Positions 23,186-35,005 are shown, counted from the stretch's first letter. The stretch: DNA of 64,000 nucleotides from Angiostrongylus vasorum (GCA_018806985.1 JADANN010000122.1:193501-257500), one strand, 5' to 3'. Program-made: numbers and translations. Notes: generated by a model not told the origin, from the sequence alone.

Positions 23186-25066
23186 TATCTTTTATCACCT
23201 TGTATGGTAAGCTGAGAATAGTTGGCGACTTCTGATGCCTGACTTCTCATCAGTTTTTTATCGGAGTTTATTCCAAGCGAAGCTGTCAGTACGCAGAAAA
23301 TGAACGGGCGCAAGAATTGTATTCGGCAAACCTTCACGAAAACTTACAAATCGTAAACGTTTTGTAGCCGACACTCAAAACAACCATGGTTCGAACAAAG
23401 GATTCAGGCCAACAAATACTTCAACAGCGATAAATTCGTACGTACTTGGTTTTTACCACTCAAACAGCTAAGCCGTGAGTCCATTTCTGTGGACCAGACC
23501 TATACACTTAATTATAGGAAAACACAAGGCCAATCTTATACTCTCAGCTTTTAAATAGCAATGAACAATCGAAGCAATGGATTAGGTTGCAAGGCGATAT
23601 GATATGAATTAAGTTAAGCCCTACTTAGCAGACAATGTACACCCAGCATTAGCTTCAGCTTTTCGTCTCCACTTTCCGATTTAGTTGCTCTCGCTGTTCT
23701 CCAGCTTTGAAAGAAACATGGAGTTCACGTAGTTATGTAAGCCCAGAGGGAGTGCATGTATCCAAATTTCTCCACTTGAAAACTTTTATAACATTGAGAT
23801 TTCTTGTCTCGAAAACTCCTTCTTAACACTAGATAAAAAGGAATTTTTTAGAGAGCAGTTTGTCGGACAAAAATATTGACAAGGACAGGCTTCTTTGATT
23901 TTCACTCCAAGCACGTTAGCGAGTTTTTTTATTTAAAAATATCTTAGAAAAAGTTATCTAGCAGAAATGTTACCCTGAGGTGGCAAGTGGGAACCATTTT
24001 TGATCAAAACCAGCCCGCCGTGTTCATTGAAGGGTCGCTCGAATAATCTCATGGTTCGCTATCGTCCTGCAAGAATCGTAGTCGCAAGAGTACTTGTGCT
24101 TTGCCCTATCCACAAAGGCCTGAACATGTTCTCGGTATTGACGAACACATACCACTCAGTACAGTAGGGTTTCTTTCGAATTCGTAACAAATAGTGTTAC
24201 CCAGCAATCAACATATAATTGAAGAGAACAGGACAGAACCTTGAGCTGCATCCATGCCTAAGAGAGGTTGTTCCGACAACGTTCGTGGATGCCTCTTGCA
24301 ACACAATCAAGTGTTTGGAAACCGGACATGAGAATATGGTCATTTATTTGTTTGAGAAAGTCCACTCCAAAGAGCAGGTAGTGAACCTTTTAAGAATTCC
24401 TATTTATTCCTTTTAAAACTGGATCACTTTATTGATTCACCAATTGACATGTCAAAAAGAAAGAGCTTTTTTCTCAACGCCCAGGTGGATTCATTTGCAG
24501 ACCACAGCAAATCATTTTTTTCAGTGTGGGCTAGACGACAATTTAACGTAGAGGACTTAAGACCTACGTTATTTTCTATTAAGCTATTTTCCTTTCCTAG
24601 CAGAAATCGTAAATGTTTTTTCACTAATGACTTTTAGTACTTTTGAGCTACCGAGAGCAATCCATCTTGCTCTTCCAATTTGCAAAGTTCCGACACTTTT
24701 TTCTCGCAGATATTTTTCCTTGAAAATTTCCATTTATATGTAATTTAAAATAATAATTAAGTAAAAAAAATGAAGGCGTTTTTCTGCTAAATATTTGCAG
24801 TTGGGCAAATTCTATGTGAAGCCTGTCCGTAATGGAAAAGCTTTGCCGTGTAGTGATCTAATGTCTTGCCTGAAAAACCCATTGATATTGAATTAAATTG
24901 ACATACGAAAAGGAAATGCTTTTAGGAAACGCGTTTTCAAAGAAAAAATAAGTTTTTCTGTCTTTAATGAATCTTTAATTAGTTAGAAATAAGTAATCTA
25001 GGTTGGTTTTTCACTTTTTATGAATTTCACGTGTTTCTACAAGTTTAAGTGCTAATCACTTAATAG
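23186..25066. other. AT-rich spacer, nothing recognised
   Basis: Long A/T runs and short open frames on both strands (24,219-24,637) with no recognisable family or convincing splice sites. Confidence 0.35.
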
Positions 25067-25201
25067 CTGAGAGACAGGCGAAACGAAGGACCAGCATGGT
25101 GTGGTGGTGAACGCGTCACTCCTCGGAAAGGACAATAGCGCCTTCGTTCCCCACCGCAGACACCTGCGGTCCGGAGTTTTGCAAATATCTCAGCATCATC
25201 G
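25067..25201 (+). repeat. S2 SINE, clean short copy
   Basis: From AGCTGAGAGACAGGCGAAAC to TATCTCAGCATCATC, holding GGTGTGGTGGTGAACGCG and the ACCGCAG/CTGCGGT hairpin. It sits in otherwise AT-rich DNA, which makes its boundaries easy to see. The repeated GCTAATCACTT on both sides (about 25,051 and 25,200) is a candidate target duplication. Confidence 0.78.
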
Positions 25202-25334
25202 CTAATCACTTTCTTAACTATTCTACGAGGAAGACAATTAGTATTGTACAGACTGCCAATTTCAAAACATCGTTTACCTTCTTTCGGAAGAAAGACAAAT
25301 TTGATATGAAATTCAAAAAAATTTCCTGTAAGGG

Positions 25335-25530
25335 ATAAAGGATAACGCGATCGGTGTTAAAGAATGTTTGAGGAACGCGTCATACATTCCACTCCATCAA
25401 ACATCATAATGTTGATTGAGTACATGTTTGCTCCACAAAAAGTCTGCTGAGGCCTACCAACGTATCAACTCAGCGTTTTTATCCTTCCAGACAAGGCTAG
25501 TATTAGTTTGCAGACCCTGAAGGAATGACG
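25335..25530 (-). repeat. S1 SINE, 5'-truncated and diverged
   Basis: Minus orientation; 3' end GGATAAAGGATAACGC and body GCCTACCAACGTATCAACTC are seen, while the tRNA-like head is missing. Confidence 0.55.
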
Positions 25531-26499
25531 AAGTGGTTAGCTCAGAGCGAGGAACCGAACAACAACCCAAACAATCAATTGCTTAGTACCTCTAAGCACA
25601 GCGATCTTTGTAACACTGTTATTTTTTATGGATCTAGTCCCTATTAATAGGAATTTCCCTGTAAATACTACACCAGAGAGAAGTCCCAAACTGTCAACTT
25701 GAATGTTCCAAGTAATGCTCTTTGTGGCTATGCTGAGCAAAAACAATTCTCCCAAAAGCTTTGAAAAATATTCTTCTGTATTAAATCGCTAACGGTTTTG
25801 ACGTGATTAAGCCGAGAACTTTACGAAAACTTTTCTGGTTGGGCACGTACAAGGTTGTCCTTACAGTATTCAGTAAATAAGCACTGTATTAATAACCTCG
25901 TGCCTGTTCAATCAAGAAAACAGAGAATTACTGATGAAGGCAAATGTTAGTCCTGAGAACTATGAAAAAGGGGGTTTAACGACAATTTCGCCATTATTGA
26001 GTGACATGGCAGAGCCGTGCGCTTAACAGTCCTCCAAAATATGTCATCCATCAGTTCCAAAAAAAGAAAAATGCTTAGTCCAAGAAGTCGAGAACCATTG
26101 GTCGTTTTCTAGGATGATGCGCAAATATACAAGACCATAGCTACATGGAATCTAGAAGGAAGGCGGAATTGACGAAAATTGTCCTTTCACGTGAATCTCA
26201 GCGTGAATACGATGGTGGAGTAAAGGGTTTAGTCATAAAAGTGGACCGTTCCTTTTCAAATTTCAGAACACCGAGTGCCAAGGGTGAGGGTTACGAGGCA
26301 ATTCGTCAGCCGTGATTTTTTCCGGACGCATAAATCCTTCTCGTTTTCATGGAGCTCCATAAATCTCTTGTTACTACAAATTACGAACATGGAACAATCT
26401 ACTGGAGCCACTTTTTTAGCCTATGAATTCACTCGTAAAATGTGAATAAGCTGAATAGCTTTTTATCCTACAACCTACTGTATTTCCATGGATGACGAG

Positions 26500-26605
26500 G
26501 CCAACACAACTTCGATTTAAAAAAAAGCTTATTCATCCAACTTTTCGGCATCTTCGTCGTCTTCAGAGCCGACGATTCGAGTCAACTGCTTACACTTTTC
26601 AATTG
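26500..26605 (-). repeat. Palindromic hammerhead-type element, fragment
   Basis: Motif at 26,534-26,570 (minus): GGCT, CTGAAGA, CGACGAAGATGCC, GAAAAGTT, GGAT. Core strand one is intact; stem III and stem I are mutated. Flank CGACGATTCGAGTC matches other copies. Confidence 0.45.
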
Positions 26606-26904
26606 TACTTGAGCATCGGTTTTCTAAAGGTGTATTTCAGTTTTTGTTGCGTTCAATCTTTTATACATCGCATTTCATACTTACCATTTCGCTACCACAC
26701 ATCTTATTTTCAAGCCTTCTGTTTTCTGAACAGGTGAACTGCGGGTTGGTAGGAATTAGAATGCTGAAGAAAAACTATGTTAGGCACAGCAGATTTTTAG
26801 AAGACTCAATTTAGCGCCGAAGAAAAAACTTAGTAATCATGGGCAAAGAAATGGCAATATATACATCCATAATTAGGTAAACCAACAAAACAGTGCCAAC
26901 TTTT

Positions 26905-27108
26905 ATTTGCTGTCTAATATAATTTCTCACGGCAGGATATGATGAGAAATACAACCACAGTGAGGCTGAGATATTCGCAAACCTCGGACCGCAGGTGTCT
27001 GCGGTGGGGAACGAACGCGTTATTACCCCTTTCCAGGAGTTAACGTTTCCACCACCACACCATGCGTGTCCTTAGTTTCGCTCTGTCTCTCAGCTAGTTC
27101 TATTAATA
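26905..27108 (-). repeat. S2 SINE, full length
   Basis: Minus orientation; includes the distal flank TTTATTTGCTGTCTAATATA and CACGGCAGGATATGATGAG, then the core with hairpin and GGTGTGGTGG on minus. Confidence 0.75.
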
Positions 27109-27425
27109 AAACACTTAATTGGAAATACAGAAAGTTGGTTGGAGGGAAAAGGAAATGGAAAGGGCATTATTTCCACCAAGGGAGGCCGGGTCTTCGCTCA
27201 CGGAGTATTTTCTCAACAAGGTTTCAAAATGCCAGCAACAGCCGCAAATCCATAGGTGGCTGATTCATTCTGTGTTATCAGGAAGTGAAAATTCCTTTGA
27301 AGCGATAATTAACATCAAACATGCTCAAGTCTTGGACTAAGTAGTGAACTATAGCCAATAATTGCTTACAACGTCCTATTCAGCGTATGTGCAAGTATTG
27401 TGACCTCTAGATTTACAGCATGTCG

Positions 27426-27665
27426 TATTTGAAAGGCACGCAGAGAGCAGTGATTAGTCTTGCATTAGAATACATGTGCGGTGAATGCTGCAAGGTTAGA
27501 TCCTGCGCTCTGTGTTCACTAAGGTGATTTCATCCATCTGATGTCAGAAAAAATTAACTCGAGGATGGTCTTTGAGAATGAAAACGCTGACTGACTCGAG
27601 CTGTAAATTCTATTCCTACAATGGTCGATGAAGTTGAATGCATGGCGCATCCGTCAGGGGTGAAA
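27426..27665 (+). repeat. S1 SINE, strongly degraded
   Basis: Recognised by spacing and by AGTTGAATGCATGGCGCATC near the 3' end and a B-box remnant GGTTAGATCCTGCG. Confidence 0.45.
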
Positions 27666-28167
27666 GGTTTCTACGTTGTCGTTATCCCCTATAGGGAGGA
27701 ATAGGAACATTACACTTGTAAATGAAAGGATAAGGAGGCTGTCATCGCCGTTCTTGAATAAATCCAGCAGGCCCACTTATGGGCTATTAGAGCTGCTTAT
27801 TAATTTCGATGCTAGTGCCGTGATATCTGAAAATTGGAAACGACTGAGCGCTCCCGTCCTTAGCGATCTCGTTGGCACTAAACTAGATTTCTAATTATTG
27901 TAGGTTCTAGACCCTAAATTTATGTCTCCTTATATGTACACTATTTTTAGCATCCTTAATTTCTTTTTAATTAAATCCAACTTTTAGATTTTCAACATCC
28001 ATGATGTGTCTCCCATAGCAGTCGCGATGTTACAAAAAGAAGGCTGAAGAGAAAGCCAAGAAAAAAAGGTTCAGGAACTCACATGAAATTGGTCTTATTT
28101 GTTCAAAAGCAATCAAAAGCGTTACAGCGTCCGGCTTTAGTCACAAAGGGAGGTATTTCTCTCTTTT

Positions 28168-28375
28168 TGTAGCATCGCAGAGGTGATTGAATGCATATCA
28201 GGCTTACATTGTGACTTACAGTGGTCTAGTGATTTGTCAAGTCAGTGATTTTCTACTCCGAGATAAGCCTTTGCGAATTTCCTGAATGCACGACTGGGTT
28301 TTCTATGAGCACCCAGTAGAATTGAGGACGTGCCTATATTGCGGCATCTCTAACCACTGCGTTGCGCGCAACCTT
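28168..28375 (-). repeat. S1 SINE, degraded
   Basis: Minus orientation; AGGTGATTGAATGCATATC (body) and TAACCACTGCGTTGCGCGC (head) remain. Confidence 0.5.
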
Positions 28376-29017
28376 CTTGGAAGCTACTAACTAAAAATAA
28401 TTGAGCCCCTATCTAATTTCTCTGAATGGTACAAAATCCTTCCAGTCTTCGAGTAGACAGAAGGTCGCTTAAGTTCCTAATCACACCTGCTTCTCGTTCA
28501 CCTGTACAATGTGCAATCCTCTCATCAATGAATATTGTCCCCGTGCCGCTTAAGAGCTTCGGTTCTAGTCGTCTTCGTTTCCCCCATGAAGACACCTCAC
28601 TTTTTTATATGTGGATTCTTATATTTATTGTCTTTTGGCGACAGAGCTGACACAAGAATTCGCAAGAGGTTTTTGCTGATGGAAAACCACAAACTGTCGC
28701 TAGGTACAGCACAATCTCCATTTGAGCTCACTTTGGTGGTCGGTAAAATTTTCATTTCCTGAATTCTTGGAAGCTATGCAGAGGCATTCAAATACTACCA
28801 CCACCATTTGCCAGCTTGTCAGTCTCTAATTAAGTTCTCGGCAATGATTTTGGGCAATGGCTTACTTCCGACTGGTGATGTCGAATTCGCTCTCAGCTTG
28901 GGAGATATTCTTGCCTGGCCGATGATGATCTCTCCTTTTATCCCAGACGATTGTTCACGCCCACTTAAAATGTTCGTCATAGCTCATCTATTGCAAATAC
29001 GCTAAAGGCTCTTCAGT
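28376..29017. other. Spacer, nothing assignable
   Basis: Opposed short frames (28,426-28,650 plus; 28,413-28,595 minus; 28,808-29,005 plus) show no family resemblance. Confidence 0.3.
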
Positions 29018-29216
29018 TTATAGATTTTCATGTCGTTTGTTTGTGTCTATTCGTAATTTAAAAAATACAAGATTCAAAAAAATGCCCGCATAACTCGTCC
29101 GTCCCATTGAACGAAGCGATTTCCTGCATTGTTCTTGTCTTCTGTATTTGTTAGCTTTCCACGTTGCAGTTCGGCTGAGAATAACTTCAGCAACACAAAG
29201 CACACCTGAAACTTAT
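29018..29216 (-). CDS. Possible terminal exon of an unrecognised minus-strand gene
   Basis: A good acceptor (GATAAGTTTCAG) at about 29,217 is followed by two frames that stay open: one ends at about 29,081 (…GNRFVQWDGRVMRAFF) and one at 29,018. The first is phase-compatible with the exon ending at 29,984. I cannot choose between them and recognise no domain. Confidence 0.3.
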
Positions 29217-29983
29217 CACTAAGAACCGTTCAGTGGAACTCTTAAATTCAGACAGAATGAGAGCAAAGGAAATAACTCTCGATTAGATTGCTTTTTTTTT
29301 ATTACACTTCTATTATCGAGGATGAATTAATCAATTTCCTGAATTCAAAGTTACAGGTGTTTTCTATCGTCCAACATGTTCCCAGAAATGTTACTCTTTT
29401 TGTACATATTTCAAAGCGCATATCTGATTTTTGTATTTTTTTTCTGCTTTACTCTTGTTCCATATTGATTTGTATTGAATTTCCATAAAATTGGTGTGAA
29501 AAGAAAACATTTGGGCTGTTTTTTTGCACGATTCCCAACTTGCATGCGAAACTGTGGGGGAAGCCTCCAGCAGCGTTTAACGGTGTTTGTGGACTGGGAA
29601 GTACTGACACTCGCAGCACTAATTGAACACGTTGCTCAAAACAAGCAAGTTCTCCTACAACATTAGAGGTGAATGTGCAAGTTCTTGGTATTTTTTAGAG
29701 CAGCAGTGCTTGAACACGTCTAAATTCCATGATAGAGGAGGCAGTGAAGGAAATTGAACTCACTTGAACAACAACAACTCCAGATGTCCTGAGAGCTCAA
29801 GTCATTTACGACTTCAACGAATGAATGAATCTGCTTTAACTGTCTAAATTTCCTTTCCTGGATATACAATGACCATTCTGAATGTGTGGAATTTTGGGAA
29901 CAAAGTGTTCCACATGTTGGGATTTCTCGAGTGGTTCCCACGATTCCCGCACAAACACTGCGTTAGAGTTTTTTTCTACTCAC

Positions 29984-30143
29984 AGTGTTCCACAGTTGGT
30001 TAGTTACGTGGAAGTACACTACAATTTGCACACAGAAACATGGCTCGGACGATAACATTTTAACTTTTATGTGTTCCTCATAAGAAATTCCTATTTGATC
30101 GTCCATTCGTAATTTCTCGCTCTTAAATTCTAATAGATTTTCA
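29984..30143 (-). CDS. Internal exon of an unrecognised minus-strand gene
   Basis: The strong acceptor TTTTTCTCCATGTTCCAG and the canonical donor GTGAGT bound an open frame of 53 codons plus one carried base. It begins ENLLEFKSEKLRMDDQIG and ends TNQLWNT, with CFCVQIVVYF as a short hydrophobic, cysteine-bearing stretch. Next to it, 29,760-29,880 has another open segment ending at a GTGAGT donor, but its phase does not follow on. No family recognised; the exon call rests on splice signals and composition only. Confidence 0.38.
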
Positions 30144-30189
30144 CTGGAACATGGAGAAAAACCACGGCAAATTAGCCATATTCTCATTC

Positions 30190-30849
30190 AGATGTGGTGA
30201 TGAATGTCAATGAAGTCGGATGAAGCCTCGAATTGTTCGTTTCGTTGTCTTTTTGCCTTCGATTGGAATACTGTGAACAGCATTATTTTTTACGTTAGAA
30301 AACAAAGTCGCAACCGCTACTTTTCCTAGGATTTCGATACGTTCAGTTCTCATGAAAGGCTTGCTTAAAGCAACACAACACTTTATTTAAAACCGATCCT
30401 CGCAGTTCTATGAGTCAAACACTGCTTGTTACTGTTTTTTTTGCCTTCTCCCGTTTTGTCTCTGTGTGGTTTCTTAGCTCTAGTTCATCGTAGAAGGGCC
30501 ATATGACACAAAAGTTCTTTATCTCATCGGTGTGGGCTCAAATTCCTGTGGATCTCACGTCGCAGATTTGACGACGGCCGTGACCTCAAGACATTTTCCT
30601 TCTTAGTACAACTGTTTATCAAGGTTTTAGTGAAAATATGAACAACAATTTTCTGCTGTTTCGATCATTTCTTGCTTCTTGTAACATCAAGCTCTAAATT
30701 GTAATCTCAGCTTTGCTGGCTCCCTGTCTATGTTTCAGTTAGATTCAACTACATATTCTCACATCTTGAAGCATCCAAGTACTATTTCAGTTCAAAAATG
30801 AGGCGTGCAAGTAAATTTTCTCAACATTAATGTGATTCGTTAATACACA
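30190..30849. other. Spacer, nothing recognised
   Basis: AT-rich with no exon-like or repeat-like segment that I could support. Confidence 0.3.
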
Positions 30850-31205
30850 CACACTTGACACTTGAACGGCCGGTCCTCACTGGTTGTGCGGGCTCTAGCA
30901 TAATCACCATTTATCGGTGCTGGTTAAGCCATTGTGGTTCCCTGGAATCCCGAGGTCGGCCTGGCCAAAGTCTGCCCCACCACCACGAGCAATCACAGCC
31001 CTTGTGGATCAGAGGGAGGTTTTCCACCATGCGACTTTGATACCAGGACGGTTGTGGATCCTGTTGTTGGGTTACTCTTAGCTAGGCTTCCTAATGGAAA
31101 CGCCGGACTTCTTCTCAGCTTGGGAGACCCTGCCAGGGGGATGAATCCCCCCGGTGTACATAGCAGTCCGGCAATGAGGAAAACCTCCCAGCCATGATGA
31201 GGCGG
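30850..31205 (-). repeat. S3 repeat, nearly full length
   Basis: Sense minus; GTCCTCACTGGTTGTGCGGG on plus marks the tail side, GACCCTGCCAGGGGGATG the head side. Confidence 0.8.
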
Positions 31206-31369
31206 TGAACTTGAACTGAGAATGAAAAGCAACATTGAAGGGCGAAGGAAACTAAATCATTATTAGCGCGCAGCTAGTCTACCAGCAACAGTACTGTATG
31301 ACAGAGTTCCACCGAGTGAAGTTACTTCATTCGGGCGGTGTTCATTTGTACTTGGGTCGATGCAGTCAT

Positions 31370-31480
31370 GAAGATCCATATCGGAAAAATGGATGGCTAT
31401 GGACAATTGGCTAGAATCAATCCTCCTCTAAAGAAGACGAAGACGCGAAACGTTAGATGAATAAGATTTGTTACCAACGT
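31370..31480 (+). repeat. Palindromic hammerhead-type element, fragment
   Basis: Motif at 31,424-31,458 (plus): CTAAAGA (core G lost), A, GACG-AAGA, CG, CGAAACGTT, AG. The second core strand is intact, the first is mutated. Confidence 0.45.
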
Positions 31481-31718
31481 AGTGTCAGTTTGCTTATGAA
31501 AGAAAGAATAGCAAAGGTGGTTTAGTTTTTAGTTTGTTTTATTGCTTCACTTAAAGATACTGTATCCCACTTTTTTGTGTTCCCTAAGCTCCACTTCCCA
31601 TTTCAAACGCTCCTTACGAGATCTGATAAAGCTCTACAATATTCCGTTTGCCATCTTGGATAAGTTCTTGTCGTAGTTTTACAAACTAGCACCTATTTGA
31701 CCTCGGTATTACTAATCA

Positions 31719-31998
31719 GAGGGGGGCGTGTGGCGCAGAGGTCGGAGGCGCTCTGCAACACACACGTGGAATCGATCCCTACGCCAAGGCCCACCAAAGC
31801 CTTCCATCCCTCCGGGGTCGGAAAATTCGTACCAGACCTGTCCTGGAGGAAAGCAGCACTGGCTCAATACATCGGTAGGCCACGACGAGTCATTGTAAAG
31901 GACAGGTATGCATTCACTGACCTCCAACGATGCTTAATGAAGTCGAATACATGGCGCATCGCTCAGGGGATTGATCAACGCCGAAAGCCTTTTTTATC
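31719..31998 (+). repeat. S1 SINE, full length with candidate 8-bp target duplication
   Basis: Head GGCGTGTGGCGCAGAGGTCGG, B-box region GGAATCGATCCCTAC, tail GATTGATCAACGCCGAAAGC. ACTAATCA occurs at 31,711-31,718 and again at 31,999-32,006 around the element. Confidence 0.8.
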
Positions 31999-32150
31999 AC
32001 TAATCAATGTATTTGTTTCACCATTGAGCTAATAAAGTTTGTTATGATATATTTATTTATATGATCTTATAAACCGATCTTCTTTAGCTGATGCAAGGTT
32101 GGTATAGGTCTTCGTTGTCGTTGTCGTTGTTGTTGGTGTTGTTGGTCGAT

Positions 32151-32186
32151 GACTGACGTTTCGGCGATTTCGCCTTCCTCAGAGCC
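32151..32186 (-). ncRNA. Hammerhead-like ribozyme motif, GGCG subfamily, left arm
   Basis: Minus strand order: GGCT, CTGAGGA, A, GGCG-AAAT-CGCC (perfect stem II), GAAACGTC, AGTC. Stem I pairs with one G-T wobble; the cleavage triplet would be GTC; ACGT is self-complementary, as in hammerheads that act as dimers. Confidence 0.65.
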
Positions 32187-32666
32187 TGGACGTATTTTTA
32201 TATTAGAATACTTTAATTATTCGGTGGAAAAAAGCCAAAGTATTAACGAAGATCAGAGTTTTTAAATAGATGGCGGGTTAGGATGTTACGGTCAAACTGA
32301 AAGGCTACTCACCGTGATGTAACGAGTGGGACTGACCCACGCGTTGTTCACGTGGGGGTCGCATTTTTTAGGAAAATATAAATTTCAAAAGTCCAAAGAT
32401 GAACCGGAAAGACGAATGCCTCACTATCACGCGTGACCTGGCTCTCTATTCAAAACGATATTTTGACCCCGGGGGTGTGTCGTGTTCGCGACCCCACTTG
32501 TCCATGAACAACGCGTGGGCCAGTCCCATCCATAACATCACGGTGAGTAGCCTTTTAGCTCGACCGTAGCATCCTAACCCACCATCTATTTAGAATTTTG
32601 ATCTTCATTAACACTTTAGCCTTTTCTACCGAATAATTGAAGTATTCTAATATAAAAATACGTCCA

Positions 32667-32702
32667 GGCTCTGAGGAAGGCGAAATCACCGAAACGTGAG
32701 CC
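32667..32702 (+). ncRNA. Hammerhead-like motif, right arm, mutated
   Basis: Plus strand: GGCT, CTGAGGA, A, GGCG-AAAT-CACC, GAAACGTG, AGCC. One stem II pair is lost and the triplet GTG breaks the NUH rule, so this copy should be inactive. Confidence 0.55.
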
Positions 32703-32863
32703 ATCGACCAACGACACCAACAACAACGACAACGACAACGAAGACCTATCCCAACCTCGCATCAGCTAAAGAAGATCAGTTTATAAGATCATATTAAGAA
32801 ATATATTAAGTATCTATGCCGAGGTTTATAGAAAGTCGGTCTTTTGAGTTATTTGTTATGATA

Positions 32864-34392
32864 CTTTTATTTGCGTAACGCTCGTTCCCTTCACTGAGTT
32901 GTTTCCGTTTTAAGGAAAAACTTCTGTACAACCCCCCCCCCAAAAAAAAAGGCTTTAAGTCAGTATAAATTAAATGTGAGCGTTGTTTTTCGTTAGTACA
33001 AAGTGTTTCAAGATGAATTCTGCTCCAGTTGTTTTTCCACCTTATGCCACTAGAATCACTCGAATGGACTGCATATGAATTAGATACAGAGACCTGCTGA
33101 CAGTTCATTCATTGATAGTTCTTTCAGTATTGTTGTTTTTTTATACGACCCGACATCTTACATTATGTACCCCAGCACTTCTTTCTTCCACTTCCTCACA
33201 TGCATCGTTTCCGAGAGTCATGGAGTTGATTACGGTCATGAATTCCCCTGTTTAATCAGAATCCCAGTCCTTTTCATGAATGTTGCCGATCAAGTACAGT
33301 CGATCCGCTTTATTCTATCTAAAGCACTACGAGATAACGTATCCCACTTGGAATCCTGGGATAGTTGTGTTAAACCGTTATGAAGTCTTCATCACAGGCA
33401 GGCTCTTACCAATGTAAATCGGAGAGGTTTCTTCAAAGGATTTTTGTCGTATCAGAAGAGTTGAGAGGCCCGATTGGCATTTGGTGTGACCGAATCAGGG
33501 CCTTCTGTGTACTGAACGCCATCTTAACTATAGCGTTATCTGGGCCACCTGTTTTAAGAGCAGTTTTCTTCCTCTCATTAAGCTAATCATGCTGGATACA
33601 TTGTCAAGCTTGTAACAGTTTTGAATCCAGAATACATGACAACCTACTGCTTGATTTCAATAAATTTTTTACGATCTGCAAGAAGAGTTCTTCATACAGG
33701 TGTTCCTAGCTGACTTATCAACTAAAAAAATTCTCAATACTCAATTTCTCCACTCATACCGTTTTGTCAACGTCGTTATTGTGACAAAATTATTAATGCC
33801 TGGCAAAGAAAACTGTTTCAAATTGCTCTTCGAGGTCAGTCCGAGTTAATTCGATAATTCATAGACATCCTTTTCATTCCTTGTCCTAGTGAGTTTCTTC
33901 ATTGTCAAAAGTGGCCGAAGTGGAAAAGGACCCGTGTTCGGTGACGTGAAGACGTGGCGGAAATTGGTCATTTGATCGTTCTTCATCTCTACTAAACTGG
34001 AAGTAATCGCTCTTTGTGCTCATCGCATCACCTGCTGATTAACGCTATATTTCTTTCTAAAACGTGTGCTGGTTGCTGCTAATTCGTTCTTCACAGTTCT
34101 AGGAACCACCTTCCAGTACTAACGTTCTTGCTCATAAGCTCAACGATGAGCTCATATTTGCAGTATGGGTTCTTTAGTGGTTCAGTATTAAAGAGTTGAA
34201 TACGTTCTATCGATATCTGTTCGTGGACCTACTGGAACTGTACGACGAGTCGCTTCGTGCATTTGGCGTAAATGATGGTTGTCCAGTTTACCACGTGATG
34301 TCACGTTTTATTTCTGAGCAAGGTAATATTCATCGTATATGTTACGTATCTTATGAACTGTTTGTTTTGAATTCTGCCTCTTTTGAATCTTT
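32864..34392. other. Spacer with a C/A homopolymer patch
   Basis: A run of C followed by a run of A sits near 32,931-32,950. Short plus frames at 33,165-33,586 are unassigned. Nothing else is supported. Confidence 0.35.
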
Positions 34393-34515
34393 GAGAGACA
34401 GGCTACCCCGTGTGGTACGGTGGTGAACGTGTTAGCACTTGGAAAGGGTAGTAACGCGTTCACTCCCCACCGCAAACACCTGTGGTCCGGAGTTTTGCAA
34501 ATATCTCAACATCAT
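34393..34515 (+). repeat. S2 SINE copy
   Basis: GAGAGACAGGCTACCCCGTG through the altered hairpin (ACCGCAAACACCTGTGGT) to TATCTCAACATCATTG. One hairpin pair has changed on both sides (G-C to A-T), which keeps the stem. Confidence 0.7.
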
Positions 34516-34804
34516 TGTGGTTGTGTCACACATCTTCCAGTACTCGCTCGATTGTTGAGTTCCAGTGTTTGAATCCTGCAGAAGATCTCAACTCATTAAC
34601 GTTCAGAATCGAAAGTAACTGCATTTTTTGATCATTAAGACACAATATGTCGAATTTATTCCTGTAGAGAAAATATCATTATAATTATTGCAGTTGTTCT
34701 TCAGAAAAGAACTCCTTGACAACTTTTCAATAATTGAACTTGTTTATTTTTTTGTTTTCCCAGGTCTTCACCATAACCAATTGCCGGTTTTTTATGAAAC
34801 CAAG

Positions 34805-34938
34805 AGACCTTTTTACTGGACAAGCCTCGCGTCGTTTTGTCGACGCTAGAGGGATGGGAGGCTTGATTGTGCAGGGCGGGGTCTATCCATCGACCGTGCA
34901 TGTACTGCACGACGTTACTAGCCACTGCACTCCCTTTT
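34805..34938 (-). repeat. S1 SINE, partial
   Basis: Minus orientation; GACGCTAGAGGGATGGGAGG and TAGCCACTGCACTCCC remain, the 3' half is gone. Confidence 0.45.
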
Positions 34939-35005
34939 TTCCAATATTTAAACTGTTATTATCAATTCATTACATGTTCATGTCATTCCAATAAAGATTA
35001 CTGTA

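Larger units (their letters stand above)
32050..32851. mobile_element. Large palindromic hammerhead-bearing element, about 800 bp
   Basis: Arms 32,050-32,362 and about 32,488-32,805 are inverted copies, roughly 90% alike, around a 125-base centre. Both arms have a GTT/GTC triplet tract, a hammerhead-like motif and GGCTACTCACCGTGATGT. The right side alone continues 45 bases to the end motif AGAAAGTCGGTCTTTTGAG. TTTGTTATGATA flanks the element at 32,038-32,049 and 32,852-32,863. There is no open frame of note, so it is non-autonomous. Long target duplications and an asymmetric end argue for target-primed retroposition, not cut-and-paste. Confidence 0.8.

Noticed and set aside
32050..32851. Reading the palindromes as MITEs (DNA transposons with terminal inverted repeats).
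   Set aside because: The elements have one asymmetric end, and their target duplications are 10-13 bp and unrelated in sequence, which fits retroposition better. A Helitron or Tc1-type reading has no TA or AT target preference to support it.
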